A DNA stretch of 45,077 nucleotides from Emergencia sp. 1XD21-10. GTDB taxonomy: Bacteria > Bacillota > Clostridia > Peptostreptococcales > Anaerovoracaceae. Location: contig NZ_QWEQ01000027.1 in the NCBI RefSeq assembly GCF_009936045.1, positions 1 to 45,077 of the forward strand. Reading direction: 5' to 3'. Positions 1 through 7,225 of this stretch are shown one piece after another. Numbering within the stretch: the first letter of the stretch is position 1; every line of letters begins with the position of its first letter. The position numbers and the translations under genes are program-made. The notes under the pieces are model-generated. The model was not told the origin of the DNA and searched no databases. It saw only the letters and a list, made by a program, of their open reading frames with translations.

Positions 1-10
1 ACGGAGGAGT

Positions 11-160
11 GAGCGAAGCGAGCGTTGCCGGTTAAAAAAGAAAAGACAGTCGTATGGCTGTCTCTTCTTTTTTAGCGCAGCGTACAAAACGGGACAGCGG
101 AGAGAGTAATCCGATTTTAGGATTACGACCGGAGAAGGGAGCGGAGCGAGTGTTGCCGGT
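11..160. repeat. Two copies of a GAGCG-rich leader unit preceding terminators
   Basis: A 23-base unit beginning GAGCGAAGCGAGCGTTGCCG at 11-33 recurs, with two or three changes, as GAGCGGAGCGAGTGTTGCCG at about 140-162. Each copy is followed within a few bases by a terminator hairpin, and the two hairpins are in turn followed by AAACGGGACA (87-95 and 220-229). The whole stretch is therefore an imperfect tandem duplication of about 130 bp. A perfect 7-bp stem, GTAATCC/GGATTAC, lies at 106-126 between the units. No gene is visible in 1-240. The stretch is probably the 3' end of an operon lying before the window. Confidence 0.6.
34..73 (+). terminator. Rho-independent terminator
   Basis: A 16-bp stem (34-49 with 58-73, one mismatch), an 8-nt loop and a run of six T at 68-73 form a strong intrinsic terminator. 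It is A-rich on the left arm, so it could also act on the opposite strand. Confidence 0.75.
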
Positions 161-166
161 TTCAGT

Positions 167-214
167 AAAAAGCAAGTTACGAAGTAGCTTGCTTTTTTAG
201 TGTCCGAAGGACAC
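167..214 (+). terminator. Rho-independent terminator plus small GAA-loop hairpin
   Basis: AAAAAGCAAGTTAC pairs with GTAGCTTGCTTTTT around a GAA loop (one G-T wobble) and runs into six T at 193-198. A second perfect hairpin, GTGTCC-GAA-GGACAC, follows at 200-214. It closes the second of two duplicated terminator modules. Confidence 0.75.
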
Positions 215-240
215 GTCTGAAACGGGACAACAACGGGTAA

Positions 241-577
241 GTTGAGTATGGGATTTTGGCTTGAGGTATGGGCGTAGTGCTGGTTTTGATAAATGTAACC
301 TGCAGCATGAAACGATTTTTTGCTTTGCAGAATTTTGCTGTACTTCTGTTCAAAAAAAGGAAAATGATATTTTTGTAGGTCTAAAACTAGAAAAGTGGGG
401 GTGCATATTCTATAGATAATGATATATATTATTGGATTTTTGTCATTTTTTTAATATATATGCCTATTTAAATCCAGGCGGCTGGGTATGGGAATGTGGA
501 TTTTCCTTTTTTTGCGAAAGTAAAGGGTAGGTTTCTGCAACTCTTATTTTGCCCAACTTTAAGACAGGAGGCGGGTA
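241..577. other. AT-rich intergenic stretch, no gene recognised
   Basis: I see no convincing coding frame, RNA gene or strong hairpin here. An AT-rich stretch at 400-470 could carry promoter activity, but no clear -35/-10 pair with proper spacing was found. Confidence 0.4.
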
Positions 578-649
578 GTGAAGATAGGGCAAATGGAAGG
601 TCATGAATCGCTGAATTTACAGTTTTTTACTCAGATAACAGGAAAGTCC

Positions 650-678
650 TTTATCTCAATGGAGATTTGTGATATACT
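650..678 (+). promoter_or_regulatory. Sigma-A promoter for the tmk cluster (extended -10)
   Basis: TATACT at 673-678 is preceded by TG at the extended -10 position. A weak -35 (TTTATC, 650-655) lies 17 bp upstream. Its place inside the longer 578-826 reading frame argues that translation of that frame begins at 719, not 578. Confidence 0.5.
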
Positions 679-718
679 TATTCTGTATATTTGGGCGAAC
701 AGAAAGGATGGTCAGACA

Positions 719-826
719 ATGTTATTTTTGAAAATTATATTCTGCATTCTGCTTTGCTGTCCGTTAGCTTATGGAATTGCACTTCTTTTTATGAAAATGG
801 TAGATGATGCAGTTAAGAAGCACTAG
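719..826 (+). CDS. Small single-pass membrane peptide, 35 aa
   Basis: This short hydrophobic peptide has one membrane segment (about residues 4-24, rich in F, I, L, C and A) and a charged tail ending in VKKH. I do not recognise a function. It lies directly before tmk and is probably co-transcribed. The frame is open back to a GTG at 578 with an AGGAGG six bases upstream, giving an 82-residue version. I prefer ATG 719 because a sigma-A-like extended -10 promoter lies at 650-678 and AAAGGA precedes 719. The longer form remains possible. Confidence 0.45.
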   Translation: MLFLKIIFCILLCCPLAYGIALLFMKMVDDAVKKH

Positions 827-835
827 GAGTAGGTT

Positions 836-1456
836 ATGAAACGAGGACTTTTTATTACGCTGGAGGGACCGGACGGTTCCGGGAAGTCGACACAAATAGA
901 GTTTTTAAAGGTATATTGTCAGGAAAGGGCTCTGCCATGCATATTTACCAGGGAGCCTGGAGGAACGGCCATCGGAGAGAAGCTCCGCAATATTATACTT
1001 GATAAAGAAAACCAGGAAATGTGTGATATGACAGAAGCTCTTCTTTATGCGGCGGCAAGAGCACAGCACGTGCAGCAGCTGATTAGACCGGCGTTAGATT
1101 CGGGAAGGATTGTAATTTGTGATCGTTTTATCGATTCCAGTATTGCTTATCAAGGCTATGGGAGAAATCTCGGTGATGTGGTGCGTGTCATCAATGAACT
1201 TGCTGTTGACGGGTGTATGCCCGATGTAACTTTTTTGATGGAACTTTCGCCGGAAATCGGAAAGTCCAGGATTAGTGAAGATAATCAGGACAGGCTGGAG
1301 CAGGAAAAGTTGGAATTTCACGACAAAGTGTATGCGGGATATAAGGAGATTGCGAAATTTTATCCAGACCGGTTTGTAGAGATTGACGCGGGAAAAGATA
1401 AAGAAACCATTCGCGATATTATGTTTTCACATCTTGATAGAATTTTGGAAGGCTAG
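836..1456 (+). CDS. tmk: Thymidylate kinase
   Basis: Thymidylate kinase phosphorylates dTMP to dTDP with ATP in the cytoplasm, a required step of dTTP synthesis. The 206-residue length is typical. Visible motifs are the P-loop GPDGSGKST (11-19), the TREPGGT motif (38-44) and DRFIDSS with SIAYQGYGR (96-110), which binds the thymidine nucleotide. The P-loop lacks an arginine while the LID region near residues 144-155 carries Arg residues, the arrangement of bacterial type II enzymes. The gene is followed after 5 bp by holB, as in Bacillus and many clostridia apart from genes missing between. AGGAG precedes the ATG. Confidence 0.96.
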   Translation: MKRGLFITLEGPDGSGKSTQIEFLKVYCQERALPCIFTREPGGTAIGEKLRNIILDKENQEMCDMTEALLYAAARAQHVQQLIRPALDSGRIVICDRFIDSSIAYQGYGRNLGDVVRVINELAVDGCMPDVTFLMELSPEIGKSRISEDNQDRLEQEKLEFHDKVYAGYKEIAKFYPDRFVEIDAGKDKETIRDIMFSHLDRILEG

Positions 1457-1461
1457 TTTAT

Positions 1462-2271
1462 ATGTCATTAAGAGAGTATAAGGAGTTCGGAAGGCTGCCG
1501 GAGAGAATCAGCAGAGCGATTTCCTGCGGGAATGTGTCCCACGCCTATATCATTGAGGGCGACAGCTGTGTTGATAAGCGGAAATTTGCCAAGGATTTTG
1601 TAAAGGCAATTTTGTGTTCTGAAGAGCCAGGATTTGGCTGCGATCAGTGTGTAGTTTGCCGGAAAATTGACCATGATAATTATGAGGACTTATATACGGC
1701 ACAGGCGGATGATCTTTCTGTAAAGGATGCCTCTATTTCGGCATTGCAGGAAAAACTTAAAAATAAACCGTCCGGTGGCATGAGAAATATAGCAATAATT
1801 GAGGATGCAGATACGATGACGGTGCGGGCACAGAATAGGCTTCTAAAGACGCTGGAAGAGCCTAATGACGGAACCGTAATTGTGCTTTTGTCTGAGAATA
1901 CAGAGAACCTGCTGCAGACCATTACATCAAGGTGTATAATCTACAGGCTGGGAAATTTTATAAATAGCAGTGAGAACTCTAATCTTTCCGGTGCAGAGGA
2001 AATCATGGAAATGATTTTTGCGGAGGCATACTTTTGTGACATAAAGGATCGTCTTGGAAAGATTGTCAAAGACCGAAAAGAGGCGTTTCAGCTTCTGGAT
2101 GGGCTGGAACGGCTTTATCGCAGATATTTGACGGCGGACGGTCCGCAGGCGGTGAGAAAAGAAAAGCTAATTGCGAACATTAAATATATAGAAGAGGCAA
2201 GGCGGGATTTGCTTGCCAATGTAAATTACAAATATGCAATCAGAAATCTGATATTGAAGCTTGGAGGGTAA
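1462..2271 (+). CDS. holB: DNA polymerase III delta-prime subunit
   Basis: This is a clamp-loader subunit, a non-ATPase AAA+ fold protein that helps load the beta clamp onto DNA. At 269 residues it is somewhat short against E. coli delta-prime (334). Visible are a four-cysteine zinc module (C52, C60, C63, C66), a degenerate P-loop (EGDSCVDKRKFA, lacking GxxGxGK), a Walker-B-like IIEDADTM with LLKTLEEP, and the SRC motif in TITSRCIIY. The lost P-loop with retained SRC separates delta-prime from DnaX. It starts 5 bp after tmk and its stop lies just before the ricT start, so the three genes look translationally coupled. Confidence 0.93.
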   Translation: MSLREYKEFGRLPERISRAISCGNVSHAYIIEGDSCVDKRKFAKDFVKAILCSEEPGFGCDQCVVCRKIDHDNYEDLYTAQADDLSVKDASISALQEKLKNKPSGGMRNIAIIEDADTMTVRAQNRLLKTLEEPNDGTVIVLLSENTENLLQTITSRCIIYRLGNFINSSENSNLSGAEEIMEMIFAEAYFCDIKDRLGKIVKDRKEAFQLLDGLERLYRRYLTADGPQAVRKEKLIANIKYIEEARRDLLANVNYKYAIRNLILKLGG

Positions 2272-2275
2272 GACT

Positions 2276-3202
2276 ATGATAAAAGTAGCTGGAGTTAGAT
2301 TTAAAAATGCCGGCAAAGTATATTATTTTGATCCGGACAATTTGGAAGTTGGTCTGGGCGATTCTGTCATCGTGGAGACTGCCAGGGGACTGGAGTTCGG
2401 TACAGTCACTATGGACATTACAGAAATCAAGGAAGAAGAAGTGGTGCAGCCACTAAAGAAAATTATTCGAATTGCAGGAGAAGAGGACATCAAGCGCCAC
2501 GAGGAAAACGAGAGAAAGAAAGCTAAGGCACTGAAACTCTGTCAGGACAAAATCGACAAGCACCATCTGGAGATGAAGCTGATCGATGTGGAATATACCT
2601 TTGATAACAATAAAATTATTTTTTACTTTACTGCCGATGGCAGAGTAGATTTCAGAGAACTGGTAAAGGATCTGGCAGGTGTGTTCAAAATGCGTATCGA
2701 GCTGCGTCAGATTGGCGTGCGTGATGAGGCTAAAATGCTGGGAGGTATTGGTTCTTGCGGGAAAAGTCTGTGCTGCAATACATGGCTTTCCGATTTTGAA
2801 CCGGTGTCTATTAAAATGGCGAAAGTACAGAATCTTTCGCTGAATCCGACGAAGATTTCCGGCATTTGTGGACGTCTGATGTGCTGCCTGAAGTATGAAA
2901 ATGATGTCTATATGGAACTTCGAAAAGGACTTCCTGATAACGGAGAGAAGGTGAAGACTCGCGACGGCATGGGAAAGGTTGTGGATACCAATATTTTGGA
3001 GAGCAAAGTGCGGGTTAGACTCTATACAGGGGAAAAAGATGACGATGGCGGTGAAAAACTGGGTACGGAAATCTTTACCTATAAAAAAGATGAAATTAAG
3101 AGACTAGGTCACAAGAAACATGGTGGTTCCCAGAACAATAATATTTTGGAGGACGTTGACGCTGAGTACATTGATGAACTGAAAGCTTTAATTAAGGAGT
3201 AG
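2276..3202 (+). CDS. ricT: PSP1 domain protein RicT (YaaT)
   Basis: In Bacillus, RicT works with RicA and RicF as an Fe-S complex that aids mRNA maturation by RNase Y and promotes sporulation and competence. The 308-residue protein carries the PSP1 domain with the cysteine pattern C161, C166, C167 and C198, C203, C204 (GGIGSCGKSLCC and ICGRLMCC), matching the cluster-ligand region of the family. I place the start at ATG 2276, not at the in-frame TTG 2261, because GGAGGG at 2263-2268 is spaced 7 bases before it. Position after holB matches Bacillus. RicA and RicF are not in the window. Confidence 0.92.
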   Translation: MIKVAGVRFKNAGKVYYFDPDNLEVGLGDSVIVETARGLEFGTVTMDITEIKEEEVVQPLKKIIRIAGEEDIKRHEENERKKAKALKLCQDKIDKHHLEMKLIDVEYTFDNNKIIFYFTADGRVDFRELVKDLAGVFKMRIELRQIGVRDEAKMLGGIGSCGKSLCCNTWLSDFEPVSIKMAKVQNLSLNPTKISGICGRLMCCLKYENDVYMELRKGLPDNGEKVKTRDGMGKVVDTNILESKVRVRLYTGEKDDDGGEKLGTEIFTYKKDEIKRLGHKKHGGSQNNNILEDVDAEYIDELKALIKE

Positions 3203-3205
3203 TTC

Positions 3206-3940
3206 ATGGGTCTTCGGCTGGATAGAACAGGTTTTGGAGAGTTAGAGATTTTTCAAAATCCTGAAGAGTTTTGTTACGGTGTAGACGCAGTGCTTCTTGC
3301 GGATTTTGCTGCCAGTGGCGCGATGCGGCGGAAGCAGGCGTGCAGAATTATGGATTTGGGCACGGGAACGGGGATTGTTCCGTTGATTCTCAGTCATAAA
3401 ACGCAGGCTGCATATATTGCTGGTATGGAAGTTCAAGAAAGCTCATGGGCTCTGGCAGAGAAAAACAGGCGGCACAATAGTTTGGAGCAGCGGCTGGAGT
3501 TTTTTCATCAGGATGTCAAGAATTTTGACAAATCTCAGTGCGGGACTTATGATGTAGTGACAACAAATCCACCCTACACCCAGGGAAGCTGCGGTATTGA
3601 AAGCAGCAATCGTGCAAAGGCAATCGCTCGCCATGAGACTACAGCCTCTTTGGATGATTTTGTAAAAACTGCTGCGGCGCTTTTGAAGGATAAAGGTGAT
3701 TTCTATATGGTGCATAGACCGGGGCGGCTTGTAGATATTTGTGAAAGCTGCAGAAGGCATGGGCTGGAGCCGAAGGAAATGCGCTTTGTTAGCGGTAGAC
3801 CTTTGGAAAAACCCAACATCATGCTGGTACATTGTATAAAAAACGGAAACAAGGAGCTGCGACTACTAGACCCCATGTATGTGCATTGTGCAGATGGCAG
3901 CTATTCGGAGGAAATATTAAAAATATATGAGAAAAAATAA
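3206..3940 (+). CDS. TrmN6/YabB-like tRNA1(Val) adenine-N6 methyltransferase
   Basis: This is a 244-residue class I SAM-dependent methyltransferase. Motif I is MDLGTGTGIVPL (49-60) and the N6-adenine/N-methylase signature is NPPY (121-124), following DVVTT. Family members with this architecture methylate A37 of tRNA1(Val). In Bacillus the orthologue yabB (trmN6) sits in the same tmk-holB-ricT-abrB neighbourhood, which supports the assignment beyond the generic fold. AAGGAG precedes ATG 3206, three bases after the ricT stop. Bacillus yabA, yazA and rsmI, which normally flank this gene, are absent. Confidence 0.8.
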   Translation: MGLRLDRTGFGELEIFQNPEEFCYGVDAVLLADFAASGAMRRKQACRIMDLGTGTGIVPLILSHKTQAAYIAGMEVQESSWALAEKNRRHNSLEQRLEFFHQDVKNFDKSQCGTYDVVTTNPPYTQGSCGIESSNRAKAIARHETTASLDDFVKTAAALLKDKGDFYMVHRPGRLVDICESCRRHGLEPKEMRFVSGRPLEKPNIMLVHCIKNGNKELRLLDPMYVHCADGSYSEEILKIYEKK

Positions 3941-3948
3941 GAAATAGG

Positions 3949-3977
3949 TTGCTATTTTATGGAAAAAACGGTATAAT
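3949..3977 (+). promoter_or_regulatory. Sigma-A promoter, TTGCTA-N17-TATAAT
   Basis: The -35 TTGCTA (3949-3954) and perfect -10 TATAAT (3972-3977) are 17 bp apart, just after the methyltransferase stop and about 30 bp before the next start codon. It would drive the small membrane protein and abrB. Confidence 0.75.
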
Positions 3978-4006
3978 AATCCATAGTCGGGATAAGGAGG
4001 TTTACT

Positions 4007-4360
4007 ATGGTAACAATTGACATTAAAGCTACGCTGGTTTATCTGCTTTTTGCAGCTTTGATTGTACTGGTGATATATTTGATTATCATTGCAAAGAATC
4101 TAGTGAAGACAATCAAGGAAACCAATAAGATTTTGAGAGATGCCTCAGTAATCTCCGGTATTGCTGCGGATAAGGCAGAGCAGCTGGATGAGATGGTTGG
4201 AGACGTCCAATCTGCTGTCGCTGATATTTCAAAAGCAGTGAAAGGTCAGCAGAATCTGGTAGGTGCTGTATCCAATATTGTGAAGGCTTTTGGTTCTCTT
4301 GCTGCGATTTTTAGGAAAGAAGACGGCGAGGAGAATAGCAATAATAAAAAAAGTAAGTAA
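4007..4360 (+). CDS. Membrane-anchored helical protein, DUF948-like
   Basis: This 117-residue protein has one N-terminal membrane segment (about 9-29, LVYLLFAALIVLVIYLIII). It is followed by a long amphipathic helical stretch with repeated small and charged residues and a charged tail rich in E, N and K. This matches the shape of DUF948/YtxG-type proteins, whose role is poorly known. It has its own promoter, and an AAGGAGG is spaced correctly before ATG 4007. It is probably co-transcribed with abrB, 23 bp downstream. The family call is by architecture only. Confidence 0.55.
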   Translation: MVTIDIKATLVYLLFAALIVLVIYLIIIAKNLVKTIKETNKILRDASVISGIAADKAEQLDEMVGDVQSAVADISKAVKGQQNLVGAVSNIVKAFGSLAAIFRKEDGEENSNNKKSK

Positions 4361-4383
4361 ATGCAAGACGGAAAGGAGTTTTT

Positions 4384-4626
4384 ATGAAAGCAACAGGGAT
4401 TGTAAGACCGGTAGACGCACTCGGCAGAGTCGTGATTCCGGTAGAATTGAGAAGAAATTTAAATATTAAGACAGAGGATTCTCTGGAAATTTTTGTTGAT
4501 GGTCAGTATATCATGTTGAAGAAATATGAGCCATCTTGTATTTTCTGCGGAGAAGTGGGAGATGTCAGATTAGTTCACGGTAAGACTGTGTGTGTTGACT
4601 GCATTGCAGAAATGAAAAAAATGTAG
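4384..4626 (+). CDS. abrB: AbrB/SpoVT-type transition regulator with Cys4 tail
   Basis: This 80-residue DNA-binding regulator has the swapped-hairpin AbrB domain at residues 1-50: KATGIVRPVDALGRVVIPVE is the family signature. AbrB-type proteins repress stationary-phase and sporulation genes in Bacillus. The C-terminal part holds CIFC and CVDC, a CxxC-CxxC pair that would form a small zinc knuckle. That form is common in clostridial AbrB proteins but absent from Bacillus AbrB. GGAAAGGAG lies before ATG 4384. A strong terminator follows, so this gene ends the tmk-abrB cluster. Confidence 0.85.
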   Translation: MKATGIVRPVDALGRVVIPVELRRNLNIKTEDSLEIFVDGQYIMLKKYEPSCIFCGEVGDVRLVHGKTVCVDCIAEMKKM

Positions 4627-4649
4627 CTGCATGGAATAGAACATCTGCT

Positions 4650-4678
4650 AAAAGTCTGCTTCGGCAGACTTTTTTTTC
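4650..4678 (+). terminator. UUCG-tetraloop terminator after abrB
   Basis: A perfect 10-bp stem AAAAGTCTGC/GCAGACTTTT (4650-4659 with 4664-4673) is closed by a TTCG loop and followed by a long T run. This is a textbook intrinsic terminator. Confidence 0.93.
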
Positions 4679-4695
4679 ATTTTTTTCATCTTTAG

Positions 4696-4724
4696 TTGAA
4701 AAAAAGGGGAATCATTAGTATACT
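4696..4724 (+). promoter_or_regulatory. Sigma-A promoter of murA, TTGAAA-N17-TATACT
   Basis: The -35 TTGAAA lies at 4696-4701 and the -10 TATACT at 4719-4724, with ideal spacing. The promoter covers the first codons of the longest possible murA frame (TTG 4696) and so rules that start out. Confidence 0.8.
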
Positions 4725-4806
4725 AATAGTATATACCTTTGATTGCGGGGAGAAAATAACCTCGCTGGTTAAGGGAAGTGCTAATAACAATTTGTGGAGG
4801 ATAGAT

Positions 4807-6072
4807 GTGGCGAAATTTTTAGTTCAGAAGAGCGAGCCATTAAATGGAGAAGTAGTAATCAGCGGAGCAAAAAATGCAGTGCTGCCGCTGATGGCATCTG
4901 CTATTTTGGCAGAAGAAAAATGTATAATCCGGGACGTACCGGCACTTCGAGATGTGGATGTGATGAAGGATATTTTGCGTTCCCTGGGTTCAGAGATAAA
5001 CGAACTGGAAGAATCCATTATTGAGATAAATACAGAGAAAATTTTAAAGTGTGAAGCAGAGTTTGACTTAGTCAGCAAAATGCGGGCATCATTTCTTGTC
5101 ATGGGTCCGCTTCTTGCAAGAGTGGGAAGAGCCAAGGTGCACATGCCGGGGGGCTGCAGCATTGGAGCAAGACCTATTGATTTGCACCTGAAAGGATTTG
5201 AGGCACTCGGTGCGGAGATTATCGTAAAGGATAATTACGTGGAAGCAATTGCAGGTCCACAGGGGCTTGTGGGAAACAGCATTTATCTGGACTTTCCAAG
5301 TGTAGGCGCTACAGAGAACATTATGTCTGCTGCAGTTCTTGCCAAAGGCACCACTTATATTGAAAATGCGGCAGAAGAACCGGAGATTGTCGATCAGGCA
5401 AACTTCCTCAACAAGATGGGCGCAAAGATTAAGGGTGCAGGAACTGATACTATCAAGATTGAGGGGGTTGAAAGCCTCCACGGCGCGCAGCATACAGTCA
5501 TTCCGGATAGAATCGAAACGGGAACTTTTATGCTGGCTGCAGCTATCACTCATGGACAGATTCTGATTAAGAATGTGGTACCTGACCATGTAAAGCCGAT
5601 TACCGCAAAGCTTCGTGAGTGCGGTGTCACTGTAGAAATGGGAGATGAGGGCATGTACGTTATTGCGGATAATCCTGATTTGGTTGCAACGGATTTGAAG
5701 ACCCTGCCTTATCCAGGATTCCCTACGGATATTCAGTCGCCTTTTATGGCATTTTTGACTACGGTAAACGGCGCTAGTACGGTAATTGAAACTGTCTTTG
5801 AGAATCGATTTATGCACGTTGCGGAACTGAATCGAATGGGCGCCAACATCAAGACTGACGGTAACCGTGCCATGATTCAGGGAGCAAAGCAGCTGGAAGG
5901 TGCGCAAGTAATCGCAACGGATTTGCGCGGTGGTGCAGCGCTGGTTCTGGCAGGACTTGTGGCGCAGGGAACGACAGAGATTTCAGAGATTTATCATATT
6001 GAGCGTGGATACGAAAAGTTTACTGACAAGTTCAGAGGGCTGGGCGCCAATATATTCCGTATCGAAGATTAA
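4807..6072 (+). CDS. murA: UDP-N-acetylglucosamine 1-carboxyvinyltransferase
   Basis: MurA performs the first committed step of peptidoglycan synthesis, adding enolpyruvate from PEP to UDP-GlcNAc. From GTG 4807 the protein is 421 residues, the usual length. K22-N23 and the active-site loop cysteine C117 (GGCSIGARP) are present; the cysteine predicts the common fosfomycin-sensitive form. The GTG is chosen because GGAGG (4796-4800) lies six bases upstream and the longer frame overlaps the promoter. In Bacillus a murA gene also lies beside spoIID, but there the two are parallel; here they converge. Confidence 0.95.
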   Translation: MAKFLVQKSEPLNGEVVISGAKNAVLPLMASAILAEEKCIIRDVPALRDVDVMKDILRSLGSEINELEESIIEINTEKILKCEAEFDLVSKMRASFLVMGPLLARVGRAKVHMPGGCSIGARPIDLHLKGFEALGAEIIVKDNYVEAIAGPQGLVGNSIYLDFPSVGATENIMSAAVLAKGTTYIENAAEEPEIVDQANFLNKMGAKIKGAGTDTIKIEGVESLHGAQHTVIPDRIETGTFMLAAAITHGQILIKNVVPDHVKPITAKLRECGVTVEMGDEGMYVIADNPDLVATDLKTLPYPGFPTDIQSPFMAFLTTVNGASTVIETVFENRFMHVAELNRMGANIKTDGNRAMIQGAKQLEGAQVIATDLRGGAALVLAGLVAQGTTEISEIYHIERGYEKFTDKFRGLGANIFRIED

Positions 6073-6097
6073 ATAGAATATTGTTTACAAAAGAGAT

Positions 6098-6140
6098 AAT
6101 CCCAGAGCAAAATCTATATTTGCACCGGGATTTCCTTTTT
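6098..6140 (+). terminator. Terminator between murA and spoIID
   Basis: AATCCC (6098-6103) pairs with GGGATT (6127-6132), with inner pairing GCAAA/TTTGC, followed by five T at 6136-6140. It ends murA transcription before the convergent spoIID. Confidence 0.6.
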
Positions 6141-6167
6141 CGCAGGGGTTTCCCATAGAGCAAGTCG

Positions 6168-7118
6168 TCATTTGCTTTCTCCTGTGCTGACAGAAGTTCC
6201 TCGGTAATAGTGGGAAAGTATTTTTTTATAGGTCTTTCCTTTCTTTGCCAGACCATTGGCGCCGTACTGACTCATGCCGACGCCGTGACCGGAGCCTGCG
6301 GTGGTGATAGTGATTTTCGTATTTCCTGAAAAGGATATCTCAAAGCGGGTCGAGTAAAGGCTTAGGGCAGTGCGGATATCGCTGCCGGTGATGGTTTCTT
6401 TGCCGACTTTTGCAGTTGCAACTCGGCCTCCTTCTGAACGAGACTTGATTTTGATATTGGATTTTTTGATGGTGCCGAAGTTCTTTTCGGGAAAAGCCTT
6501 TTTGATCGCCTTTGAAAAGGCGGAAATCGTCATGGTAGTTTTCTCTTTCTTATGGGTAGCGCCGGGCTCGTAGGAGCTGTCAACGCTGACCAGATAGGCG
6601 TAGGTGCCGGAGAAGACATCTTGTGAGTTTTCTGTGGGTCCTGCGCTGGAAGCGAAATAAAGAGCATGTGCGGCAAGTTTTCCTTTATATAAAAGAACCT
6701 GACCACAGGTTTCCTCTACCGCTTTGCTGACCTTTTCATCAATGTTGTCGCTGCGATAGACTTGACAGTGGACGGAGTCACAGATTTCGGTTCCGGCAAG
6801 GATTCTGCCGAGGGCATAGGTTCTGCTTGCTACAGCTTGCGCCTTTAAAGCTTCGTACTCAAAGGAGGCGGGCATTTCTGAGGCTACGACGCCTTCTATG
6901 TAATCTTCGAAAGCGATGGTTTCGTATTTATCCTCTTTTGTCAGGTAAATTCTTACAGTGTCGGGGATTTCTCCATCATAAGTGGAAGTTTCAGGCAGGT
7001 CTTTTACCAGAGCCGGAAACAGTTTTATAGAGAGATAGGGCAGGACTACCATGAGGATAACCATGGAGACAAAATAAATGACAGCGTGCTGCCTGTTCAG
7101 TTTTCCGTGATGAAACAT
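6168..7118 (-). CDS. spoIID: Stage II sporulation protein D, peptidoglycan transglycosylase
   Basis: SpoIID is a membrane-anchored lytic transglycosylase acting with SpoIIP and SpoIIM to move the mother-cell membrane around the forespore. The 316-residue protein has an N-terminal membrane anchor (about 13-35), the family signature EGVVASEMPASFEYEALKAQ with the probable catalytic glutamate E81, AVASRTYAL just after it, and the C-terminal GHGVGMSQYGAN motif. GCAGAAGGAG precedes the start on the minus strand. A mother-cell sigma-E promoter is expected; only a weak CATAAACT-like -10 is visible upstream. Its presence argues that the organism can form spores or recently could. Confidence 0.92.
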   Translation of the reverse strand: MFHHGKLNRQHAVIYFVSMVILMVVLPYLSIKLFPALVKDLPETSTYDGEIPDTVRIYLTKEDKYETIAFEDYIEGVVASEMPASFEYEALKAQAVASRTYALGRILAGTEICDSVHCQVYRSDNIDEKVSKAVEETCGQVLLYKGKLAAHALYFASSAGPTENSQDVFSGTYAYLVSVDSSYEPGATHKKEKTTMTISAFSKAIKKAFPEKNFGTIKKSNIKIKSRSEGGRVATAKVGKETITGSDIRTALSLYSTRFEISFSGNTKITITTAGSGHGVGMSQYGANGLAKKGKTYKKILSHYYRGTSVSTGESK

Positions 7119-7155
7119 TGTACAAATTCTCCTTCTGCTTAAGTTTATGCTGATG

Positions 7156-7184
7156 TGGACAAAATAGACGTGAAAGTATATAAT
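7156..7184 (+). promoter_or_regulatory. Sigma-A promoter of fbp, TGGACA-N17-TATAAT
   Basis: The -35 TGGACA (7156-7161, five of six consensus bases) and perfect -10 TATAAT (7179-7184) are 17 bp apart, with the predicted start about 35 bp before the fbp ATG. Confidence 0.8.
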
Positions 7185-7225
7185 AAATAGGACAACAGTT
7201 AAAATATAATTGAAAGGAATCTGAT

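Noticed and set aside
4696-4806. N-terminal extension of MurA by 37 residues
   Set aside because: The extension starts inside the -35 element, and a proper ribosome site precedes GTG 4807.
5089-5907. 272-codon minus-strand ORF
   Set aside because: It is antisense to murA, whose active-site motifs are intact.
7119-7150. Sigma-E promoter for spoIID on the minus strand
   Set aside because: A CATAAACT-like -10 is present, but the -35 match is too poor to annotate.
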